A DNA stretch of 64,000 nt from Notospermus geniculatus (lineage: Eukaryota; Nemertea; Pilidiophora; Heteronemertea; Lineidae), in the NCBI GenBank assembly GCA_002633025.1, contig NMRB01001082.1:24857-88856 (forward strand), in the 5' to 3' direction. The notes under the pieces are model-generated. The model searched no databases and was not told where the DNA came from. It saw nothing but the letters and a program-made list of their open reading frames with translations. A program made the translations under genes and the position numbers. Below, in pieces: positions 11,402-21,135 of the stretch. Within the stretch, counting starts at the first letter, position 1. Every line of letters starts with the position of its first letter.

Positions 11402-12353
11402 NNNNNNNNNNNNNNNNNNNNNNNNNNNNNNNNNNNNNNNNNNNNNNNNNNNNNNNNNNNNNNNNNNNNNNNNNNNNNNNNNNNNNNNNNNNNNNNNNNN
11501 NNNNNNNNNNNNNNNNNNNNNNNNNNNNNNNNNNNNNNNNNNNNNNNNNNNNNNNNNNNNNNNNNNNNNNNNNNNNNNNNNNNNNNNNNNNNNNNNNNNN
11601 NNNNNNNNNNNNNNNNNNNNNNNNNNNNNNNNNNNNNNNNNNNNNNNNNNNNNNNNNNNNNNNNNNNNNNNNNNNNNNNNNNNNNNNNNNNNNNNNNNNN
11701 NNNNNNNNNNNNNNNNNNNNNNNNNNNNNNNNNNNNNNNNNNNNNNNNNNNNNNNNNNNNNNNNNNNNNNNNNNNNNNNNNNNNNNNNNNNNNNNNNNNN
11801 NNNNNNNNNNNNNNNNNNNNNNNNNNNNNNNNNNNNNNNNNNNNNNNNNNNNNNNNNNNNNNNNNNNNNNNNNNNNNNNNNNNNNNNNNNNNNNNNNNNN
11901 NNNNNNNNNNNNNNNNNNNNNNNNNNNNNNNNNNNNNNNNNNNNNNNNNNNNNNNNNNNNNNNNNNNNNNNNNNNNNNNNNNNNNNNNNNNNNNNNNNNN
12001 NNNNNNNNNNNNNNNNNNNNNNNNNNNNNNNNNNNNNNNNNNNNNNNNNNNNNNNNNNNNNNNNNNNNNNNNNNNNNNNNNNNNNNNNNNNNNNNNNNNN
12101 NNNNNNNNNNNNNNNNNNNNNNNNNNNNNNNNNNNNNNNNNNNNNNNNNNNNNNNNNNNNNNNNNNNNNNNNNNNNNNNNNNNNNNNNNNNNNNNNNNNN
12201 NNNNNNNNNNNNNNNNNNNNNNNNNNNNNNNNNNNNNNNNNNNNNNNNNNNNNNNNNNNNNNNNNNNNNNNNNNNNNNNNNNNNNNNNNNNNNNNNNNNN
12301 NNNNNNNNNNNNNNNNNNNNNNNNNNNNNNNNNNNNNNNNNNNNNNNNNNNNN
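11402..12353. other. assembly gap, 952 N
   Basis: Run of N only. Any frame spanning it is meaningless. The missing C-terminal exons of MORF4L1 may lie here or in a larger true gap. Confidence 0.99.
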
Positions 12354-13036
12354 CTTGGGTGAAACATATCCTTAAGCCTACAATTAGTATAAATGTACCC
12401 CGTTTTAAAAATGACTTATTCACAATGAGAATGACGGAATTTTGCGCAATTTAAACAGAGATGTTGCAAACATAGCAAATAACATGATCAAAAAGATAAA
12501 AAATTTGCTTGTGAAGTGGTCAGTCAGAGCCCTACATGCAGCTTAAGCCAGTTTAAACATCTATCACGATTCTTTCTGCAGAATTTTAAACGACATTGCT
12601 TATGAGTGCAAGTGCCAACTTCCAGTGTTGGCTATTCATCAAATAATACTGGGCAATATTTATGTAACGTAGGAGGAAACCTAAGCCCCCGGAGAAAACC
12701 TACGAAATCGAGGAAAGTCTGGCCTCCGTACCACATAGGACGACGAGGGATTGACCCAGTGACCTCATTGGTGGTAGGCCCAGACTGCACCATCCTGACC
12801 ACCGACAGTTTTATATTTACACAGTGTGGAAGTTTTCGACGCCCCAAGAGAGATTTCTATCCCAAAATTTATCATATGTAAACAAAGAGAAAATTGGGCA
12901 AATATATTTTTGGTTTAAGTATCAAATGCAAAATTCCTGAAGAAAATTTACGATATCAAGAAGTATTGATGAATGATTGAGTACTTTAAAGCTCTCCACG
13001 TTATATACGACCACTGGTTGCCATTTTTTGACTATG
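12354..13036. other. intergenic; contains an ancient dispersed-repeat motif
   Basis: At about 12670-12715 the sequence aggaggaaacctaagc..cggagaaaacctacg resembles a motif I recall recurring in repeats of many marine animals (consensus near ggaaacc-gag-acccggagaaaaccc). No exon was recognised. Confidence 0.35.
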
Positions 13037-13353
13037 ACTCAGTCCAGGGTTTCCGCCAGAGGGTAAAATGGGTAAAATTCCGTACCCTAAAATTTTTCCA
13101 GGGTACGGATCCGTACCCTCAAAAATTTGATAAATTCACGTATTTATCAGCAGTATTCATTGTTTTTCACCATTTAACATCATATTTCACGATGGAAAGT
13201 GATTTTATGCTTCAAAATACGCCTAAAATGGCACTAAACATCGTTTAAAACCAAAATCAACAAATAAAAATAAAAATAAAAATTTTTCAAAAAAAACATT
13301 TTTTTTTGGTCCGTACCCTCATTTTTTTTTCTGGCGGAAACCCTGGACTCTGT
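13037..13353. mobile_element. hAT-like MITE
   Basis: Terminal inverted repeats ccagggtttccgccaga (13044-13060) and tctggcggaaaccctgg (13330-13346) are exact reverse complements. They are flanked by actcagt (13037-13043) and actctgt (13347-13353), a 7-bp duplication with one mismatch. CAGGG termini and a 7-8-bp duplication fit hAT elements. Sub-terminal gtaccct/agggtac copies also mirror each other. No coding capacity. Confidence 0.7.
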
Positions 13354-14391
13354 CAGAACAGCTGAATGACCAGGCAGGAAACCAGTTGAAATGGCAATAC
13401 AAATAACTTTGTACAGTTCAGTAACTTGATTGCTCAGGAAATTCTACACCATAGGTATGTAGTAAAAGACACCCCCTTGCATTTTGTTGCTATTGAATAT
13501 GGCAAATTTATAAAACCTGTATTAGGCAACCCCCTTGCATTAAATTTTGTAAAAATTATACAACCCCCTTGAATTTTGTCGCAATTCAAAATCTTCAATT
13601 TGTAAAATTTATACTACATTTAGTCCAAAGTTCATCAGTAAATTTCATGTCTGACTGAACTGGATTCAAACACGTCAAAAAAGCCTAAGGATCATTCTGC
13701 CAGAAATGAAATGGACAAATAGACTCATGAGATAAGCCTGGCAGAAAATCCAAACCGAAAAAAAATGCAACAGACTTCTTGAGTATCATCAACAACCAGT
13801 TTAAAACAATACAAATCACCCCAAGTTTCCTCCGATTCTAGATAAATTATATTTACAAATCATGATTACATGTACAAAGGGTGATGTACAGCAAAAATTC
13901 ATACATGAAATGTAGTTTACAGTCATATGAACAAGCGAGCATGCAACTATCTCCAATGAAGTCTCACAAGTACATTTCTGAGAAGTTTTTTTTTGTAAAA
14001 TGGTACGTCCTGTTTCCCAACATATCAACACCCGTGCGAAAAGTGAAGTTCAAATCTCATGACTTTTTACTGATGCGAAGTAACTTCAAAATTATTTTTC
14101 AAAATCGAGCAGTTTTATAAAAGTCTTCCAAAAACATCCAATTGTTTTTTTACTCACACAAGCCGATTATGCTCCATAAATATACCGAGATAAAAAAACA
14201 AGAATTTCTCACGACCAAATGCCCACCCTAAAAAGCCAAATTCAATTCAATTGACTAGATCAGGACATCCAATCAGTGGGCGGAGTCATAAGTGACGCAT
14301 GAAATCAGGTTCGGGTGGGCCAAATATCATAGAGTTAATTTCAATTTTTCAGAACACCACAAATCATTGGAGACATTTTTTGAAGATACCT
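13354..14391. other. intergenic or MORF4L1 3' region, no exon recognised
   Basis: Contains a degenerate short tandem series of cccccttgcatttt type (about 13467-13580). No splice-bounded coding exon of the missing MRG domain was found. Confidence 0.35.
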
Positions 14392-14510
14392 GGGCCCATA
14401 TTTAAAAAACCTTGCCAACTTAGTTGGTTGCTAGTTGTGTACATTGGCCTGTACAAAGTGGGCGCTTTAGCAAGTAACTAGGCCTAGCAAGGTTTTATTA
14501 ATATGGGCCC
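14392..14510. mobile_element. short palindromic MITE (GGGCC family, copy 1)
   Basis: Left end gggcccatatttaaaaaacc and right end ggttttattaatatgggccc are inverted repeats of about 24 bp around a 70-bp centre. Total length 119 bp. Two similar elements occur at 16342-16456 and 42526-42643. Confidence 0.65.
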
Positions 14511-14597
14511 TGGCTTTTATAGGCAGCTTCTTGCTGAGAACAGTAACGGCCAAATCAAACAGGCAAACCCCAAATCCTGAAACTACAGAAGTTTGAT

Positions 14598-15184
14598 CAG
14601 GGTTTATGCTCTCACCTGAGCACGAAATTTAGGACCTTTTTAAAAACTTTTAATGACCAAGTTGATATAAATTTAGGACCTGTTTCAGGTGTTTCTGGGG
14701 GAGCATGAAGGGTGACAAATGCAATTTTACATACTGAGCAGCCAGGATTTTTGGCAGAGAGGGGATCAGGGTTGCCGAAGGCAGTTGTTACAGACGGGTG
14801 GCGAAGGTCCCTGCATCAAGGGGGATGTGGGGGTTCTCCCCCAGAAAATTTTGACATCTAGAATGCTGTAGACGCTATTTCCTGGCATCTCAGTAATATC
14901 ATTTAATGATTTTTATGACCAGACTGTTTCTAAGAACCCTGCATCAAGGGGGTCTGGGGGTTCTCCCCCAGAAAATTTTGAAATCTAGAATGCTGTAGAC
15001 GCTATTTCCTGGCATCTCAGTAATATCATTTAATGACTTTTATGACCAGACTGTTTCTAAGATTTAAAGACTTTTTATGACCATCCAGCAAAATGGGCAA
15101 AATTTAAAGACTTTCAATGGCCATTAAATCAAAATCTCAAATTTAAGGACTTTTAAAGACTTTTAAAGACCCGCATAAACCCTG
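14598..15184. mobile_element. inverted-repeat element with internal 128-bp tandem duplication
   Basis: Ends are cagggtttatgc (14598-14609) and gcataaaccctg (15173-15184). Inside, a 128-bp unit is repeated in tandem (14809-14936 and 14937-15063) with few differences. Stretches of ttaaggactttt type flank it on both sides in mirrored orientation. Termini suggest a hAT-like non-autonomous element. No clear target-site duplication. Confidence 0.6.
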
Positions 15185-15456
15185 AAAAATACTCAGGCTC
15201 ACCACAAAGGATAAAGTGGAGTTGTTGAATTTTTGGTTTATCGAAGTAATAGTAATCAAGATGGTAGCAAAAATTAACCATGGCTACATGTATTATTGGA
15301 TTACACCTGAATTCAAACAGTTCATTCCTTTCTGATCATTAAACTTGACCAAGAATTTGCATTGATTGTTGTGAGTTTGTCATGAACTGGCTGAAAGCTT
15401 CATTCTAGACGACGGCAGTTCTTTCGGTAGAAAACAAAAGGCAATGGGTTATTTAC

Positions 15457-18400
15457 CTGTTTCTGTCTTGTAACCATGTCCCAATCATCAACTAACCATG
15501 GCCTTAACTCGTCAGGGATCTTAACTCGTATTTCTATTTTTGTCATGAAGGTTTCCTCCTAAGATATAAAGCAAACTGTGTCAAAAGGAGCTGGTGATCA
15601 TAAATAACAACAGACAAGTTCACTTTATCTCTTTAAGAGTCGCCACACACCATGTGAACAAGATGCAGCAAAGCAAATTTGAGACAGTCACAGCACACTT
15701 TTTCACGACGAAGTGAGCATCTAGATTGTTTATGATTTGAGATACATATACTTGGCATAGGTAGAGAGAATTGCGATCTGTTGCAAAATTCAGGAGTATG
15801 TCCACAAACATATCTTAGGCCGTGCGTAATTAATTCTATGTTTCGCGAACAAAGTTCCAACAGATAGAGCTCTTGTTTCATGGTCAGGATGCCTCAATTT
15901 TTCATCTTAAATCCATTCAAAATCCCCCCAGGATATCAATCTGTGTGACATGTACTGTATTGATTCGTGTTTCGGCCCGTGTTGAAAATGCAGTTTGTGT
16001 TGTGTTTGGAGCGCGCGCACCAATTTTAGGTGACGGTGGGACACGAAACATAGAATTAATTACGCATGGCCTTAAGGACTTGTATTTCAGAGGACTGGTC
16101 GACAAAACTGAGTTGAGAAGCTGCCGAAAAACCTAAAATCTTTCATTCACACTGCATGCTACATCGGTCAATCACAGAACATGTGACCTCCAAGAGCCAC
16201 AAAAAGGCCAGTAAGAAATATTTCTACTGTTATGCTCAATACACCTACCACCTTCTTAGCTTTAGGAACATTAGTAGAACTAGACTGACTAGAAACTTGT
16301 TGCTGCAACCATAAAGCATCACAATAGTAAGAGAACATGCAGGGCCATATTCATAAACGTAGACGTGTGCAACTTCGTCAAATGCATGGTGGAAGTGGGT
16401 GCATTTAGTGAAGTTATACGTGTCTAAGTCTTAAACACCCTTTATGAATATTGCCCGCAGAGTATGCCAGGACCCAAGGGAGGAATCATGTGGAATAATG
16501 AAAATTTATCAACAAAAGGCGGCATTCTGCAAAGACATTGTCCCAAATCAATACGAATGATGATCTGGGACACTGCTTGGCCCACTTCTTACTGCATCCT
16601 TGGTAAATGTAAGCTTGTGCAAACATCATCACAATCACAAAGGGCACAGCTTTGATTCAAACAGATTCTGGTGTCTTTTGGATTCAACTCCCACTGTGAC
16701 AGATGTACACAAGGATATTCTCAGTGTGAGTACCCGGTACCATTACATGTATTTCATTTCAGTTGATTCATTGCAATATAAAATCTCAACAAGCAAACAG
16801 AAACACGTCTACAGTAAGCATCAACTTAACAACAAATGATGTAATGACAGAACTTTCTCATATGTCAACTCACCGATTCCACAGTGGTATCTCCCCTTCG
16901 TTTCTTCCTAGGGGGTTCAGTGGATGTGGAACCGGCTTCCGATTTATCACCAACAGAACTAGTGGAAGATTGGGACAGCTGAGATGAACTTGCTGAACTG
17001 GCAGCGACTGCAGGAATGGTGGGAGTACCTACATGAGGGAAGTATAAAAACATTGGGAGCAATTTAAAGGAGCTGAATGAAAACTTTGGAAGATGAGTTG
17101 TCAGGATTTCAAGAAAGCTTGTGTCAGTGTCAAACTGTCTCCAAGAGTGACATGGGTAAAATATCAATTATTCGAATCCTTGTTCCAATTATACATACCA
17201 GATCTTGAAGACTTTGACCCTGATGGCCTTCTCTCATGTGTTGATGAAGCTGCCAGGGCAGAGACTGCAGCAGCACCTGTTGTAGAGGGATTGGAAGAAT
17301 ACAAGTTTTTATGACGTCACACCAGGCAAAGAAAACACAAAAGAAGGAAATCAATGGTTTTCCTCCAGCAATAAGAATCACATTTTGGGAGAAAAACTGG
17401 GTTTTCCTATATGGGTTGTACTGGTGTAAAACAACAAACCCAGTTCATAGAAAGCATATTGGTACATGTACCTTTTTTGGTTTCCTTCTTCCCTTCAACA
17501 GGACATGTTGGGGTAGATGCTCGGCTTGTCTTGGCTGCAGAATCATCCTTTTTACCTGAAATAGAGTAGTCAATGACATACTGACACAACTTCACATTGT
17601 CATCTAAAAATGCTGTGAAAATTGATTTTTTAAAGGATTCCCTGATGTTTCCCATACAGTGATAAAACTAGCTGGTTATTTCCCTGGTACCTTTTTTACT
17701 CTCTCTCTTGTCGGCAGGAGCTGTGGGGGTTGATGCTCGACTTGTCTTCTGGGTATCATTCTTCTGACCTGAAGTTTAAAAGGACTTCAAGATAGAAAAT
17801 GATAGGACCCAGGGTGTGCACAGAGTTATATTAAAGGAAGTGGTTATTCGGCAAGCAAATGCTTGCCGAATTACAGAACTTTGGTCTTAGATGGCAAGCA
17901 GACAATAATGAATATTAATTAGACCCCATTAATTATGCAAACAGAAGATGAAGATGGTGTCCTCCGACTCGCCGTCGCAGCCCTCGCCAAAAGGCATCGA
18001 AAAGTTGCGATTGGGAGTAGGCTATGCCTCCAACGAAGATTTTAAGACGGACTATGAGGCATTCTACTCGCTGGTTCGACAAAGTAATTCGCTGGCTACG
18101 CCATTTTTCGCCTGGCGGCGAGCCCAGGAACCATTGCGTCTAGGGCTATGTATGTACCAAGTTTCAGATCCATAGCCCCAGCGGTTACGAAACGTGCCCT
18201 GCTAACGGAACACGACGACGACGGACGCCGCCGGACGACGACGGACGACGGACGCTTCACCATCGTAATAGCTCACCCCGGTGAGCTAAAAACAATGAAC
18301 ACTGACAAAAAATGTTGCTGAGAATTCTTAAGCCCTTATTATCCAAGAATGTCTGTCCCTGTTCTTGCCCCAGTTCATCTGAGGGGCTAAATGAAGGAAA

Positions 18401-21038
18401 TTTTCACAGAAGAAGCAAGTAAATGCAGCCTACATTGTACGATCCACTGTCCCGGCGCAGTTAAGATACGCCTAAGTCGCCACCGAAGGCGAGCTAAAGC
18501 GGCGAATCCACTGCCGCGATCTTGGCTTGAGACAGGGTTGCATTCCCTTACGATCACCTTATAAGGACTTCCGATTGCCATATACATGCAAGGTGATCGC
18601 AAGGGAACGCAACCCTGTCTCAAGCCAAGATCGCGACAGTGGATTCGCCGCTCAACATTGGCTTAAAAACCATTCAGAGTTATACTGTCTGCTATCAACT
18701 TCTCCCACTGATTTGTGATCCATTGAATTTTAATCCAGAAAATGGAATACAACGTGATCCATTCTAAAGTAAACGGTCAACCGTTTCAGTACCGGCTATA
18801 TTCTGACGTTATTATGTAGAGTGCCGCGGCCCAGTAAACTGGACACTGACATCACTGCTGTGATGTTAATTTCATTTGAAAATGGCATCATGACGTCACT
18901 CGTTACGTAAACCTTCAGCATACGAGCATGCTTGCTAAATAAGGACGAAAAAGGGAGCTGCTTGGCAAGCATGCTTGCCAAATAAACCCGGCCTATATTA
19001 AATACAGTAATATTTCGACATTTGGAGGTCAGTAAAACTGAAAATAACAGCCTGATATTAATAAGTGGTTATGATGATCTGAAGATGCAGTATGACACTG
19101 AAAGAGATTAAAACAGAGAAAAAAATACTGAAACCTGGGAATTTGATGATTTTTACCTTTACCTTTCCTTCCTTTTCCCTCAGCAGTAGGTGTCGATGCA
19201 CGACTTGTCTTCTCAGCTTCACTTTTCCTAGCTGCTGCTGCTGCTGCTTTCGTCTTCTTCATCTTACTCCTTGAAATACATTCAAGAACAATTCTTGAAT
19301 CGGAATATCATATTGATGTGGCATAAAATCTGAGTAAGATAGGTTTGTCTAAGAAGAACATTTGTGATAACTCTGCCAAAGAGTGTCCATACACAATGCA
19401 AGAAGCTTGGATAAGAAAATCAGCACTTACGCATGGGCTTTGAGCAGTTCCTTTTGCTTCTGATAACTTGCTTCAATGGCCTTGAGTACTCGGCTTTCTG
19501 GCACCCATTCATCCCAACTGAAATACACAGAAACTCTCTGTCATTGAAAAGCTATAATTGCAGGAAAATTTTCTCTAACAAGCACACGTGTTTTGCAATA
19601 TACTGTACATGTACCCTATACTGCAGGATCAACTCACTACTTCTGGAGNGATAACTTGCTTCAATGGCCTTGAGTACTCGGCTTTCTGGCACCCATTCAT
19701 CCCAACTGAAATACACAGAAACTCTCTGTCATTGAAAAGCTATAATTGCAGGAAAATTTTCTCTAACAAGCACACGTGTTTTGCAATATACTGTACATGT
19801 ACCCTATACTGCAGGATCAACTCACTACTTCTGGAGACGATGCACACTGATGCAAATTTTCTCCACATTTCAAAACACAAGCAGCAAGATGATACACAGA
19901 TGGCAAACACCCGGTACAGGCTGACGACAACGATATTAAATATTTTTTTGAGGAAAAGGACTTGATTTGAGTTGAGGTAATGGGAGAAAAAACATTGTTC
20001 TTTACATGCGGCAACTATCTGGCTTACTTTTTATTCCATCCATTATAATGTATGAAATATCGGACCATTTTATCCTTGACTTCAGCTTTGACACACTGAA
20101 ATGAGATTGAAATAAATTAAATCTTACAAAAGTAGTTGTGAGCTTGTTTTCAAAATGACGAGATGAAACTATGATAAAGCAAGCTCAATATAGTAGAAGT
20201 TCACATAATGAATACCCGCTACTTCATTTTTGTGTGATGTGTATATGCTCTCATGTTTACAAACCTTAGCTTCATAAAGTAGAGGGCCATGGAAACAGAG
20301 GACCTTTTCACCTGCAAGACAGAGATTGTTAGGTACATCAATTAACATGACATGCGATATCATGGTTTTGCAATTAGTCATCTGATTTAGGCTATCTGGT
20401 ATCATGCTGCTGCTGCTGGCTCTATCATGATATAGCAAAACTGCAAACCGGGCCAAAGATGAGCGAAGCGAAATTAAATGTTCCATCAGATATGGGGGGG
20501 GGGGGGAGCGGGCTAAACAGCTAAAATTTACCATCTAGAATCTGGAATCCGCGTTCAAAGTTCATGACCATTTGGTCTAAAATGTCTTTGTTCTCGACTG
20601 TTCCCGTTCGTACTACCGACCGACCGAGGTGGTGTGAGATTCGTCGGGAACAGGAACATGTTCCCGAACAAGTTCTCGGCTGTTCGACTCATTCCAGAAC
20701 ACCGTTCTCTGCACCACAACACATAAGAACAGGGCGCCGAATACACCCTGCGCCCTGTGAGTGTGTGATTGATGTGAAGAACATCACTCAGATTAGTTAC
20801 TCATCAATCCTGTAGATGGCACCACTTACTGGCCATTGAAATCATGATGAACAAAAAATCACTTTTTCAGGCCGCAATACTCCGTTAACTGATGACATAA
20901 TGAGCTGAAATTTATCCTACACAGTCTATGAAAGATGTTTTCTTGTTTTAACTGACAGAAATTATTTCTTATTTAAGCGATGTGATGAAAATCGGCTTTA
21001 TTTGACTCACCCTCAGCGAACTTTGGTTTGGGCGCCAT
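15457..21038 (-). CDS. MORF4L1: MORF4L1/MRG15 chromodomain protein (3' exons missing)
   Basis: Minus-strand exons that join in frame: 21038-21011 ([13 protein letters not shown]), 20311-20265, 20095-20028, 19517-19431, 19269-19163, 17768-17691, 17555-17472, 17276-17199, 17028-16874, 16302-16249 and 15558-15457, 296 residues so far. Exons 1-4 encode the chromodomain (residues about 8-60) with the aromatic residues Tyr22, Tyr42, Trp45 and Trp49 and the block [13 protein letters not shown] low-complexity linker follows, then [14 protein letters not shown] and the start of the MRG domain ([14 protein letters not shown]). In other animals MRG15 reads H3K36 methylation for NuA4/TIP60 and SIN3 complexes. 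The rest of the MRG domain was not found. Exon 16302-16249 is in frame but has no match in the human sequence I recall, so it may be alternative. Part of exon 4 is repeated at 19650-19705 by assembly error. Confidence 0.92.
15814..16076. mobile_element. MITE-like inverted repeat in MORF4L1 intron
   Basis: The segment 15814-15845 (ending attaattctatgtttcg) is the reverse complement of 16044-16076 (starting cgaaacatagaattaat), with one indel and one mismatch over 32 bp. The body of about 200 bp has no coding frame. It lies in the intron between exons 15558-15457 and 16302-16249. Confidence 0.65.
16342..16456. mobile_element. short palindromic MITE (GGGCC family, copy 2)
   Basis: Left end gggccatattcataaacg and right end ctttatgaatattgccc mirror each other. 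Length 115 bp. Ends resemble the elements at 14392-14510 and 42526-42643. It lies in the MORF4L1 intron. Confidence 0.6.
17830..18295. repeat. dispersed repeat with gacgacgacgg tract
   Basis: The interval between two MORF4L1 exons starts with a short palindrome (cggcaagcaaatgcttgccg) and ends in a cgacgacgacggacgccg run followed by gctcaccccggtgagc, itself a perfect palindrome. Similar terminal motifs are, as I recall, common in repeats of other marine invertebrates. The 75-residue plus-strand frame at 17948-18175 has no recognised domain and is taken as part of the repeat. Confidence 0.45.
18498..18652. mobile_element. near-perfect palindromic element (66-bp arms)
   Basis: Left arm begins agcggcgaatccactgccgc and the right arm ends with its complement (gacagtggattcgccgct); arms of about 66 bp differ at only a few positions around a loop of about 24 bases. 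It lies in the MORF4L1 intron between exons 19269-19163 and 17768-17691 and codes for nothing. Confidence 0.75.
19462..19836. repeat. 187-bp exact duplication around a single N (assembly join)
   Basis: Bases 19462-19648 recur at 19650-19836, separated only by the N at 19649. The repeated piece contains most of MORF4L1 exon 4 on the minus strand. The second copy lacks the donor end of the exon, so it cannot be a functional duplicate exon. The exact match and single N point to overlapping contig ends. Confidence 0.9.
20585..20755. mobile_element. inverted-repeat element, gttcccgaac family
   Basis: Sequence rich in gttccc/gggaac blocks, including gttcgactcattccag and gaacaccgttctctgcacca. A related copy in the opposite orientation lies at 52571-52748 in the TRPM intron, where insertion borders are visible. 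It occupies MORF4L1 intron 1. Confidence 0.6.
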
Positions 21039-21135
21039 TTTGAAACGTCGGGTTTTGCGCGGTGGGAGTGGAATTATCAACGACAACAACAACTACAGAA
21101 ATATTCTGCTAAAAGCATGAGAAAACGACCATAAA
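21039..21135. promoter_or_regulatory. bidirectional promoter, MORF4L1 / MRPL18
   Basis: Only 97 bp separate the MORF4L1 ATG (minus, 21038-21036) and the MRPL18 ATG (plus, 21136). The MORF4L1 start codon sits in tttcaaaatggcgccc, a YY1-like context (aanatggcn). No TATA box was seen. Transcription start sites are not determinable, and the 5' untranslated regions must lie inside or across this interval. Confidence 0.6.

Noticed and set aside
11333-12423. Long open frames on both strands
   Set aside because: They consist almost entirely of N residues across the assembly gap.
19462-19836. Tandem duplicate of MORF4L1 exon 4
   Set aside because: Exact 187-bp repeat around one N and missing the donor end; an assembly overlap.
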